Source: Candidatus Obscuribacterales bacterium (GTDB lineage: Bacteria; Cyanobacteriota; Vampirovibrionia; Obscuribacterales; Obscuribacteraceae). From it: DNA of 64,000 nucleotides. Numbering within the stretch: the stretch's first letter is position 1; the number at the start of each line of letters is the position of its first letter. Positions 44,569 through 52,387 of the stretch are shown here, piece by piece. The notes beneath the pieces are model-generated. The model made no database searches, was not told the origin of the DNA, and saw only the letters and a program-made list of their open reading frames with translations. Both the position numbers and the translations under genes were made by a program. The stretch covers positions 434,001 to 498,000 of the forward strand of contig JARLHI010000003.1 in NCBI GenBank assembly GCA_031292355.1, written 5' to 3'.

Positions 44569-45132
44569 TTAGAAAGATTCGAACAGAATCTGTCCTAATT
44601 CGGACAAGGCTCTGAATGTCTCAAGGTAAACATCGAGGTCTAGACTGTTGAAAGACTTCGGTTGAGAAAGAGACAAGCCCGCATTTGCTTTGACTTGTAT
44701 CTCGGTAAACTTGGTCATTTCCTCGAGCTTGAGTAACGCATCGTAAACACCTGGGTAGCGTAGAAAGCGATCGGCCTGTTCGTTGTTATTACAGTTAATC
44801 AAGTATTTTTCTTGAATCCGCTTGTCTCCCACTGCAACGCCGCGAGATTCCATCAGCAATAAGCGCATTACAGAGCGCAGAGGACCTCTAGCATTGCGGT
44901 GCATGATGTTTATCACCAGATCATACTTATTGGCGATGCGGCTTGAATCATCGATCACTCTAGTTTCGATTACGTATGTCACGCCAAACGGCCAGCCTTC
45001 ATAAATAGCCTGAAACAGTGCGGGGAATCCAAGCACCATGCCTCTAATCATCACAGCCACGGGCGCCTCGCCAACGACGACGCGGCCTTCAATAAGCTCT
45101 GCTGCAGTTTTTACTTTTGCTGCATCTAACAT
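44569..45132 (-). CDS. Protein of unknown function coupled to the TPR gene
   Basis: 187 residues without signal peptide or membrane span, family not recognised. N-terminal GRVVVGEAPVAVMIRGMVLG and the following EGWPFGVTYVIETRVID suggest a mixed alpha/beta fold; the C-terminus is helical (LDVYLETFRALSELGQILF). Its ATG shares one base with the stop of the upstream TPR gene (TGATG), so the two are translated from the same message. The partner carries signal peptide and TPRs, so a cytoplasmic partner of an envelope protein is a possible reading. Confidence 0.7.
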   Translation of the reverse strand: MLDAAKVKTAAELIEGRVVVGEAPVAVMIRGMVLGFPALFQAIYEGWPFGVTYVIETRVIDDSSRIANKYDLVINIMHRNARGPLRSVMRLLLMESRGVAVGDKRIQEKYLINCNNNEQADRFLRYPGVYDALLKLEEMTKFTEIQVKANAGLSLSQPKSFNSLDLDVYLETFRALSELGQILFESF

Positions 45133-46841
45133 CAGTTACTCGGCGAAGTCATATTGCCGGGCGTAGAAGGATCTGGCACAGGCGAATCAGAAGTGCCACT
45201 GTTTTCAGCTGCAGGCATTGTAGGTCTTTCTTTCAAATCTTGAGACTCCGGGTCGGTGCTCGCTGGCTGAACGAACATATCTGCGCCATCGCTTTTGTTC
45301 TTCTTCTCTTTTTTAGTCGATGATTTGTGCTTAGAAGCGGAACTCGATTTCTTCTGGGGCACCGGATAAGTATCAACTGAAGAAGTGGAGGTATCAGTGG
45401 CAGGGGTGGTCTGACTGGAAGCTGTAGTATCAGATACAGTGGCACCAGTAGCAGCTGCTGTCGTTGCACGAGCAGTGTCTGCTGCGGGCGCTGGTGGCGT
45501 CACAGTAGGGCTGACCTGGGCGCTTTGAGCAGCAGCTTCAGCGGCAGCACTCTTGGCCAGCCGAGCCTGCTCGCGAGCAGCAACTCGTGCCGCTTCTCTT
45601 TCAGCTCTAGCTGCTTTTGCTTCCTGACGCGCCTTTTCCTTCAACTCCTTTGCCTGTTTAGCGTCGGCAAGACGTTTTTCTTGCGCTTCAAGGGCCGCAT
45701 CGTTAGTCGAAGGCTTGCTAGCCGCTGCAGCTTCAGGCACTGGCTTCACATTAGGTGGTGGCACAGACGGTGCAACTGGTTTGCTCGAAGCGGTGGTGTC
45801 GCTTTCAGCCGAGTCTGGCGATTTTCTCTTTGACTTTGACTTTGCCACCTTTTCAGACTTGGTTTTATCTGGCTTTTCCTGCGCTTTAGTATCTTTGCTC
45901 AAATCTGAAGCGCTTGCAGCAGGGCTAGTTGCGGTAGTCGCTTTTTTGGCTGCAGATGTTTTTGTCGCAGCGGTTTGCGCCGTCGATTTCTCATCAGAGG
46001 AAGGTGCCGCCCCCTGCGGAGCCATCACATTCATTTTCACTTCTGCATCGCGAGGCTCAAGGGCAAATGCGCTGTCCATGCTGTTCAAAGATTTTTTAGC
46101 GTCGCGAACCCATTCAGCATCTGGATCTAAATCAACAGCTTTTTTAAGCAATGTATGAGCTTGGGCTAAATGATTGTCTTTGTAATACAAAGCGCCAATA
46201 CGGTAGAAGGCATCAGCCATCTTGGGGTTAACGGTGATAGCCTTAACCCAGCTGTTGACAGCATCTACGTATTTATGTTCGTACTCGAAAGCGGTGCCCA
46301 GATTGTAATAAGCAGAGGCAAATTTGGGATCAACCTTTACTGCAAGAGCCCACTTCTCTTTCGCTTCGTCAATTTTTCCACGAGCATATAAAACGGTGCC
46401 CAGTCCATTCAAGGTCGTTGGGCGGTCAGGTTTAATTTGTAGCGCCTTTTCGAAAGCGTCAATCGCTCTGTTATAACTCTTTTGCGCAGCATAGACTCCG
46501 CCTAAGTTGCTGTAGGCTTCTTCTAATTGCGGGTCCGCCTCAATTGCTAATTTATACTCGGCGATGGCTTGATTGAGAAATCCGGATCCATGCAAGTCAA
46601 CGCCACGGTTGTAGTGCTTCACAGCCTCGTCGTGATGCTCATCTTTCTCGTTTTTAGCTGACTTTGCTGGTTTTTCTTCCGCGTCAGCGTCGCTACTTTT
46701 GCTATCGCCAGCGGTCGATTCACCGGCATCAACGGCTGCTATCTTCTTCTGAGCCAGAGCTGGCTGTGAAACGGCCAAGTGACCGATCGTTGTCATAGCA
46801 AAGACGAAAGCTAAAAGAAGTGTTTTGAGCTGCTTAGGCAC
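45132..46841 (-). CDS. Exported TPR protein with long low-complexity tail
   Basis: 569 residues. Signal peptide (LKTLLLAFVFAMTTIGHLAV, cleavage after QPALA), an acidic/Lys linker, then five TPR units (NRGVDLHGSGFLNQAIAEYK, AYSNLGGVYAAQKSYNRAID, ALYYKDNHLAQA and others). The C-terminal half (about 270-569) is disordered: Lys/Ser/Ala/Thr/Pro-rich with a KELKEKARQEAKAARAEREA coiled-coil-like stretch. The composition suits a surface-exposed or periplasm-spanning linker. It overlaps the next gene by one base (TGATG). A minus-strand TATAAT lies about 85 bases upstream. Role unknown. Confidence 0.8.
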   Translation of the reverse strand: MPKQLKTLLLAFVFAMTTIGHLAVSQPALAQKKIAAVDAGESTAGDSKSSDADAEEKPAKSAKNEKDEHHDEAVKHYNRGVDLHGSGFLNQAIAEYKLAIEADPQLEEAYSNLGGVYAAQKSYNRAIDAFEKALQIKPDRPTTLNGLGTVLYARGKIDEAKEKWALAVKVDPKFASAYYNLGTAFEYEHKYVDAVNSWVKAITVNPKMADAFYRIGALYYKDNHLAQAHTLLKKAVDLDPDAEWVRDAKKSLNSMDSAFALEPRDAEVKMNVMAPQGAAPSSDEKSTAQTAATKTSAAKKATTATSPAASASDLSKDTKAQEKPDKTKSEKVAKSKSKRKSPDSAESDTTASSKPVAPSVPPPNVKPVPEAAAASKPSTNDAALEAQEKRLADAKQAKELKEKARQEAKAARAEREAARVAAREQARLAKSAAAEAAAQSAQVSPTVTPPAPAADTARATTAAATGATVSDTTASSQTTPATDTSTSSVDTYPVPQKKSSSASKHKSSTKKEKKNKSDGADMFVQPASTDPESQDLKERPTMPAAENSGTSDSPVPDPSTPGNMTSPSN

Positions 46842-46922
46842 GGCGCTGATTATCCTGAACGAGGTCTAAATTAAGCTAAATTGAAAGACAGAGTGATGTC
46901 AAACAGCAAACTGTAGCGACTC

Positions 46923-46928
46923 ATTATA
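46923..46928 (-). promoter_or_regulatory. Consensus -10 box (TATAAT) upstream of the TPR operon
   Basis: On the minus strand this is a perfect TATAAT; the -35 position 17 bases upstream (TTTAGC) is a weak match. A TTGACA (46902 to 46897 on the minus strand) lies closer to the gene and may belong to a second promoter with a poorer -10. Confidence 0.45.
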
Positions 46929-47005
46929 GCCGGTTACCGATCCTCGCTAAATGAGCCTGGTGAAAGACTTCTATTACGTTACTTATTGTCGTTTTCAGGT
47001 TCAAC

Positions 47006-47464
47006 TTATTTGTGTATTTTGTGTGAATTCTCAGAGAGTTTCGCAACCAAACCACGCAAACCCAAAAGATAGCTATCTGAGCCAAAACCAACCACAACAC
47101 CCAAAGCTATATCAGATAGCATCGTTTTATGACGGAACGGCTCACGAGAATGGATATTCGACATATGCACTTCGACAAATGGCAAATTTACAGCCTGCAA
47201 AGCGTCTCTTATGGCCACTGAAGTGTGACCGTAAGCCGCTGGATTAATGAGGATGCCACCGACCTTGGTGCCAAGGCATTCTTGTATCTTCTCGACCAAT
47301 GCGCCTTCATGATTTGACTGGAAAGCATCAAGCTCGTAGCCAAGCTCGTTAGCCAAGCTTTTGATACTGGCATTTAAATCGTCAAGTGTTTGCGCACCGT
47401 AAACGGATGGTTCGCGTTTACCAAGAAGATTAAAATTTGGGCCATGTATAAGCTGGATCAACAC
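47006..47464 (-). CDS. aroQ: 3-dehydroquinate dehydratase, type II
   Basis: Third step of the shikimate pathway, cytoplasmic dodecameric enzyme. The 152 residues are the normal length and have all motifs: [17 protein letters not shown] (catalytic Tyr), [33 protein letters not shown], and [15 protein letters not shown] with the catalytic His. The GTG start directly follows the TAA of the upstream gene, so it is translationally coupled. aroK lies two genes upstream on the same strand. Confidence 0.95.
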   Translation of the reverse strand: MLIQLIHGPNFNLLGKREPSVYGAQTLDDLNASIKSLANELGYELDAFQSNHEGALVEKIQECLGTKVGGILINPAAYGHTSVAIRDALQAVNLPFVEVHMSNIHSREPFRHKTMLSDIALGVVVGFGSDSYLLGLRGLVAKLSENSHKIHK

Positions 47465-48082
47465 TTATTCGGCTTCTTCTTCTCGCATTGCTTCGTACGC
47501 GCATTGCGCTTCGCCAAGGAATGGATCGTTTCGTGCAAGCAGGCGTTCAGCGCGAACCAGACCGATAAATTGAGCGAGAAGGTCTCTCACAGGCATCGGC
47601 TGCCCGCCATGATCGACTTCTTCAGCGATGATAAACATAGCTGATGCTAAAAGCACGCGAGCTTCCACAGCGCCCACTTCGTTACTACGCATAATGTCAG
47701 CGAGTCCGGTTGGGTCGACTTTATTTTCGAAAATAAGTAATTTGCAAAATTGTTGAACATTACCGCGCAAAGGCTTGGTGCGCTCGGCAGGCAATGACGC
47801 AGCGGCACGAATCAAGTTCAGGCGATTACCAGCATCTCCCAGTGATTCGGCGCTATCAACGAGATTGCGCACTTGATTAGCTTTGGTATTGAACTGTCGT
47901 CTCAATTCGTTTTCGGCAACAGAAGGCACAGGCTTCGTTGCGGAATCAAAGCGCTTGTCGTAGTAATCCTGTACTTGCTGCCGTTTCAGTTCAACACCGA
48001 AAGGCATCAGTTCCAGGAAAATCGATTCCAATCCCTCCAGCTGGGACTGCAAATACATTAATTCGTCTTGTGAGACCGGCAA
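47465..48082 (-). CDS. Helical protein of unknown function, coupled to aroQ
   Basis: 205 residues, no signal peptide. Mostly helical: YLQSQLEGLESIFLELMPFG, then AGNRLNLIRAAASLPAERTK and ARVLLASAMFIIAEEVDHGG, ending in an acidic EAMREEEAE. Family not recognised. The TTG start has AAGGAG six bases upstream, and the stop abuts the GTG of aroQ, so the gene is real and coupled. It is between aroK and aroQ but resembles no shikimate enzyme. A regulator or chaperone is only speculation. Confidence 0.7.
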   Translation of the reverse strand: MPVSQDELMYLQSQLEGLESIFLELMPFGVELKRQQVQDYYDKRFDSATKPVPSVAENELRRQFNTKANQVRNLVDSAESLGDAGNRLNLIRAAASLPAERTKPLRGNVQQFCKLLIFENKVDPTGLADIMRSNEVGAVEARVLLASAMFIIAEEVDHGGQPMPVRDLLAQFIGLVRAERLLARNDPFLGEAQCAYEAMREEEAE

Positions 48083-48220
48083 GCCTAACTCCTTTCGTGA
48101 GCTACAAACAAACTCTGTGCCGACACCATCCTATCCGATTCGGCGCAGATTGCCATCATAATTAACAGCCTAATAACCAAATTTGGTTCAGACGATATTT
48201 ACATCCAGCTGAAGGAAATC

Positions 48221-48790
48221 TTATCCCAGGTCAGGGGGCAAATTCAAACGCTCGACAATTAACTGAGCAATTTCTTCAGGACTCAAATTGCCAGTATCGA
48301 ACACGTGCGTAGCCGCTTCGTAAAATTGGGCGCGTTCAGCAAGCAACGTTCTGAGTCGATTGGTAAGCGCCAGGTTTGGCTCTAACGGTGCTTGAGGCGA
48401 GGCATTAACAGCTGAAGACTGTAAAAGTGGTCTGGTCGTATCCCCGGCCAAACGCTCCACGAGTGTTTTAAGTTCGGCTTTCAAATAGCACAAAAAATCA
48501 AGATTATTGAGCATCTGGCGGTTGCTCTCGCGCAATATAATGCCGCCGCCCGTACCAATGACAATGCCAGAACTCGACTCATTGAGCAGAGTGGCCAGAG
48601 TTTTGGACTCGAGATCACGAAACGCCGCTTCGCCGTGGCTGGCAAAAAAATGACTAACAGCACACCCCTGTTGTTCTTCAATGACGCTGTCAGTATCAAC
48701 AAAACGCCAACCCAATTTAGCCGCTAGAAACTGACCGCACGTCGTTTTACCGGCACCGGGTGGTCCAATTAGAACTATTCTTTTGTCCAT
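48221..48790 (-). CDS. aroK: Shikimate kinase
   Basis: Fifth step of the shikimate pathway (ATP-dependent 3-phosphorylation of shikimate), cytoplasmic. From the ATG chosen here the protein opens MDKRIVLIGPPGAGKTT (Walker A), then WRFVDTDSVIEEQQGCAVSH (shikimate-binding Asp), GEAAFRDLESKTL, IGTGGGIILRESNR, the lid TRPLLQ and the adenine-binding region. About 189 residues, slightly long because of an inserted SSAVNASPQAPLEPN stretch by the lid. A longer in-frame ATG at 48829 overlaps the upstream TPR gene and adds residues unlike the family. The ribosome site is weak; it starts 7 bases after that gene's stop. Confidence 0.92.
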   Translation of the reverse strand: MDKRIVLIGPPGAGKTTCGQFLAAKLGWRFVDTDSVIEEQQGCAVSHFFASHGEAAFRDLESKTLATLLNESSSGIVIGTGGGIILRESNRQMLNNLDFLCYLKAELKTLVERLAGDTTRPLLQSSAVNASPQAPLEPNLALTNRLRTLLAERAQFYEAATHVFDTGNLSPEEIAQLIVERLNLPPDLG

Positions 48791-48797
48791 TGTTGAA

Positions 48798-50321
48798 TCA
48801 GTTTTTGGCGATACTGGAAGAAGTGTCATTGAGCTTGCGATAGGCTAACTCAATTTTTTCACGAGCATCCAGATATGATGGATTAAGAGCCAGCGCCCGC
48901 TTCAATTCACTTATTGAAGCGCGATAGTCTTTAACATTGTACAAAGCCATGCCTAATCCATAATGTGACGATGCAAGATCTGGCTCTAGTGCAAGAGCCC
49001 GACCATATTCGTCAATGGCGTGCGGATAATCGTGCTGCATCGCGTAACTCATGGCAAGGTTGTTATGAGCCGCTGGCATTGAAGGACTTACTGCAACTAG
49101 TTTCTGGTAAATCCGAATTGCTTCGGGCACCTGATTTTGAGAAGCACATATATTGGCAAGATTGAAAAGTGCAAGAGTATTTTTTGGATCAATGTTGAGG
49201 GCTTTAAGAAATTCGGCTCTCGCTTTGGCTGGCTCAGAGAGTGCTTGATAAACAGTGCCTAAATGAACATTGCAATTGGCATCGGCTGGATTGAGACTAA
49301 GCGCAGCCTGCAATTCTTGCTTGGCTAGCCAGAAGTTACTGGAACTCTCTGCTGCAAGACCCAATTTTTCGTGCGCGATGCCCACTTGCGGGTCGATTTT
49401 CAAAACTTGCTTATAAAGCTGCATGGCTTCAGGTAAGCGATTGGCCTGAGATAAAGCTTCTGCTCGAGCGAGTTTTTGCAAACACTCTGAACTCAAGCGA
49501 TGTACAGGACTCGCTTCTCTAGCCGTTTTAGCAGCAATGGCTGGACTCAAACCAGAACCAAAGGAAATATCGTGATTGAGCATATCCAGTTCAGCGACAA
49601 CACGGTCATGTTGACCGAGCTTGTCATAAATGCGCGCAAGAGAACTGTGAGCGGCTGCTAAATCATTGCTCAATTTAGAACCAGCAAGAACAATTTTTGC
49701 AGTGGCCGATGAATTCTTTTGACTGAGAGCCGCTTTTTCCTGGGCATTGAGGAGCGTCAGTTGCGTTCTTGCAAGTTCAATTGCTTTTTGAAAATTCTGC
49801 AGGGCTTTGTCAGACTGACCTGATTCTGCATAAATCAAACCTAGTTGATTGTGCAATGAAGGATTGCCAGGTTCCTTTTCAATTGCCAACAAAAGCTGTT
49901 GGGAAGCCAGATCGAGTGTGGCTATGTCATCGCCTGTTGGAGCACTTTCGCTCCCATTGTATGCAGGCACCGCCGAATTGCTGATTTGCGCATCAGCGAT
50001 GTTTTTATCAGGGCTATTAACATTGAAAATACTTTTGCCGGCACCGACTGTTGGTGCGCCAGGCAAATGCAGATTACCGGTTGTGAGGTTAGAAGATAGC
50101 TTTGTAAAAGCAGTGCTCAATCCACTAAAAACACCAAAGAATGAATGCAGCGCTCCTGATGTCGTTTTTTCTGGCGAAGATTCTTGTTCTGACGACTGCT
50201 TCATTTGCGTCAATTGCACAAGTGAAATCGTCACTACAAGAAATGCGAGCGAGAAAAACACAAAGACCCTTGGAGCTGGTCTTCGATTATCAATATTTGC
50301 CGTATGAGTTGAACTTGCCAA
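48798..50321 (-). CDS. Membrane-anchored TPR protein
   Basis: 507 residues with an N-terminal membrane span at about 17-37 (VFVFFSLAFLVVTISLVQLT), a Ser/Thr linker of about 90 residues, then about eight TPR units (QLGLIYAESGQSDKALQNFQ, EKLGLAAESSSNFWLAKQEL, HLGTVYQALSEPAKARAEFL, NNLAMSYAMQHDYPHAIDEY). It likely sits on the periplasmic side as a scaffold. The start is a TTG without a clear ribosome site, so it could begin elsewhere; the membrane span favours this region. It heads the aroK run. Role unknown. Confidence 0.8.
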   Translation of the reverse strand: MASSTHTANIDNRRPAPRVFVFFSLAFLVVTISLVQLTQMKQSSEQESSPEKTTSGALHSFFGVFSGLSTAFTKLSSNLTTGNLHLPGAPTVGAGKSIFNVNSPDKNIADAQISNSAVPAYNGSESAPTGDDIATLDLASQQLLLAIEKEPGNPSLHNQLGLIYAESGQSDKALQNFQKAIELARTQLTLLNAQEKAALSQKNSSATAKIVLAGSKLSNDLAAAHSSLARIYDKLGQHDRVVAELDMLNHDISFGSGLSPAIAAKTAREASPVHRLSSECLQKLARAEALSQANRLPEAMQLYKQVLKIDPQVGIAHEKLGLAAESSSNFWLAKQELQAALSLNPADANCNVHLGTVYQALSEPAKARAEFLKALNIDPKNTLALFNLANICASQNQVPEAIRIYQKLVAVSPSMPAAHNNLAMSYAMQHDYPHAIDEYGRALALEPDLASSHYGLGMALYNVKDYRASISELKRALALNPSYLDAREKIELAYRKLNDTSSSIAKN

Positions 50322-50368
50322 TGCCGTTCACTTGGTTTCCTTAGAGATAACGTCACGATAAGTGCGCG

Positions 50369-50427
50369 CTGCCAAGCAGTCAATGCGGTTTTTACGAATG
50401 AAGCGGGAACCGCCGCATTAATGGCAG
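50369..50427. repeat. Nested dyad between lptF and the TPR gene
   Basis: Three nested arms share a centre: CTGCCA/TGGCAG (50369-50374, 50422-50427), AATGCGG/CCGCATT (50382-50388, 50413-50419) and GGTT/AACC (50387-50390, 50408-50411). No T-run follows on either strand, so a structured leader or binding site is likelier than a terminator. Confidence 0.45.
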
Positions 50428-50495
50428 TTCAGCTTATTCGTCAGCTCGACAGGCGGCGCAAATAGCTATCTCTACATGTAAGGACAAATTACGCG

Positions 50496-51593
50496 CTAAC
50501 GTCCTCTGAAATACAAGATCACAAGGCCAAGGGCCCCGATTACCATATTTGGCAGCCAGGCAGCTATAACAGCCGGAATACGACCAGCTTCCCCCAAAGC
50601 GCCCGAACTGGACTGCAAAACGTAATAGAGGAATACGACTACCGCAGAATAAATCAAACCAAGGTTACTTCGAGAACGTCTGGCTAACAAACCTAACGGC
50701 GCTCCGGCTAGAGCTACAATTAAGCAGGCTAGAGGCTGCGAGAATTTCTGATAGAGACGCACCATCAAGTCATTTCCAACGCCATTAGAGCGTTTAAGAA
50801 TGTCTATGTAATGCATTAGCTCTATCATGCTCATATCTTTAGGAGCTACTTTGGTTGAATCAAGAGCTTCTTGAGCGTTCCTCACCCCCGGAATGACCAG
50901 CTGATCGAACCTCAAGATACGCGTAATATCGGAATCTCCTGAAAGTACATAAGTACGTCCTTTATTCAGCGTCCATTCACCGTGCATATAGGTTCCGTAG
51001 GCTGCGCAAATAATTTGCACTAATTTGTCTCTAGTGAAGTCCAAAATAATGATGTTTTGAACGCGCGATCCCGTGTAGAAACCAATGTAGAACACCCGGT
51101 CGAGAGTAAGGTCAGCTCCCTTTTCCATGTAGGTAAAGTTGGCTTGACCTTCAGGCAAAGTGGAGTGATACATCGCCAAGAATTCCAATTTCTTGGAAGT
51201 GCGGTTGGCTATAGGCACGATGCATTCGTTGATACCGAGCGAAATGAAACTAGTGAATAAACCGAATACAAGCGGTGCCACCATGATGCGATAGAAGCTG
51301 ATACCACTTGTTCTTAAGGCGATAATTTCAGAGTCGCCAGAGAGTCTGTTGAATACAAGCAGTGTCCCGAGCAGCACCCCAATTGGAATCGTCATCACGA
51401 TAACTTCTGGCAAGTGCAGCCCGAGAATCATGAACGCCATATGCCACGGCACACCAGATCTCATGATCAAGTTGAAAATCGTACGCAACTGCTCGGCACC
51501 GAACCACACGCCCGTTACGATACCTATCCCAAATAATAGCGGTTGCCAGAATTCGTTAGCAATGTAAGTGTCTAGTAGTTTTAATCCAATCAC
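50496..51593 (-). CDS. lptF: LPS export permease, LptF/LptG (YjgP/YjgQ) family
   Basis: 365 residues. Six-span LptF/G fold: LLDTYIANEFWQPLLFGIGI at the start, MTIPIGVLLGTLLVFNRLSG with the coupling helix SEIIALRTSGISFYRIM, a periplasmic beta-jellyroll of about 135-260, and LACLIVALAGAPLGLLARR near the end. It pulls LPS from the inner membrane to LptC. The GTG start overlaps the lptB stop as GTGA. E. coli has separate LptF and LptG; only one is encoded here, as in cyanobacteria, so a homodimer is possible. F versus G is not decided. Confidence 0.92.
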   Translation of the reverse strand: MIGLKLLDTYIANEFWQPLLFGIGIVTGVWFGAEQLRTIFNLIMRSGVPWHMAFMILGLHLPEVIVMTIPIGVLLGTLLVFNRLSGDSEIIALRTSGISFYRIMVAPLVFGLFTSFISLGINECIVPIANRTSKKLEFLAMYHSTLPEGQANFTYMEKGADLTLDRVFYIGFYTGSRVQNIIILDFTRDKLVQIICAAYGTYMHGEWTLNKGRTYVLSGDSDITRILRFDQLVIPGVRNAQEALDSTKVAPKDMSMIELMHYIDILKRSNGVGNDLMVRLYQKFSQPLACLIVALAGAPLGLLARRSRSNLGLIYSAVVVFLYYVLQSSSGALGEAGRIPAVIAAWLPNMVIGALGLVILYFRGR

Positions 51594-52387
51594 AGGCTGA
51601 AGTCCTCGCCAAGATATTGTTTACGAGCGATGGGGCTATCAGCCACTTCGCGTGATGACCCGGCAACGAGAATTTTGCCTGAATCGATTAGATAAGCACG
51701 GTCTGTAATTTTCAAAGTCGCTCGGGGGTTGTGGTCAGTCAATAAGACTCCAAGATTCCATTCATCGCGCAAACGACGAATCAAACTTTGAATGTCCGAA
51801 ATTGAAATCGGGTCAACACCTGTAAACGGTTCGTCCAGCAAAATAAATTCTGGTTCGGAAGCCAGGCATCGGGCAAGCTCGAGGCGTCGTCTTTCACCCC
51901 CAGAGAGCTGTACTGCTGTCGTCTGTTTTAAATATTGCAAACCGAATTGTTCCAGCAGATTATTACTGCGTCGATCTGACTCCGCCTTACTCACACCCTG
52001 CATTTCGAGAATTAGTCGCATGTTGTCCCAGACCGACAACTTTCTAAAGATTGAAGCTTCCTGTGGCAGATAAGCAACCCCCATGCGACTGCGCATGTGG
52101 ATGGGCAGCTTAGTCATGACTTTATCTTCAAGCCGAATTACGCCCTTTTCGGGCGTAACCAAACCAAGCACCATGTCGAAAGATGTCGTCTTTCCGGCAC
52201 CGTTTCTTCCCAATAGTCCAACGACTTCGCCACGTTGCACTGTGAAGCTGACACCATCAACTACGCGTCTGCCACCATAACTCTTTTGCAGACCTTCCAC
52301 ATAGAGCGTTTTCACACCTGGTCGCAGTTTATGCGCCGAATAAGGCGTTGCATCGATCATGTCTTGCTGCTGTTGATTGCGCGCCAT
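51590..52387 (-). CDS. lptB: LPS export ABC transporter ATPase
   Basis: 265 residues, drives LptFG. Walker A GLLGRNGAGKTTSFDMVLGL, Q-loop region VAYLPQEASIFRKLSVWDN (the LptB-type PQE), signature QLSGGERRRLELARCLASEP, Walker B FILLDEPFTGVDPISI and the H-loop LLTDHNPRATLKI. The N-terminal 25 residues before the first strand are slightly longer than usual. Its start shares one base with the stop of the lptA-like gene and its stop overlaps the lptF start, so translation is coupled. Confidence 0.95.
   Translation of the reverse strand: MARNQQQQDMIDATPYSAHKLRPGVKTLYVEGLQKSYGGRRVVDGVSFTVQRGEVVGLLGRNGAGKTTSFDMVLGLVTPEKGVIRLEDKVMTKLPIHMRSRMGVAYLPQEASIFRKLSVWDNMRLILEMQGVSKAESDRRSNNLLEQFGLQYLKQTTAVQLSGGERRRLELARCLASEPEFILLDEPFTGVDPISISDIQSLIRRLRDEWNLGVLLTDHNPRATLKITDRAYLIDSGKILVAGSSREVADSPIARKQYLGEDFSL

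Noticed and set aside
45715..46158. 147-codon plus-strand frame opposite the TPR/low-complexity gene
   Set aside because: Composition is a mirror of the Lys/Ala/Ser-rich tail; no ribosome site.
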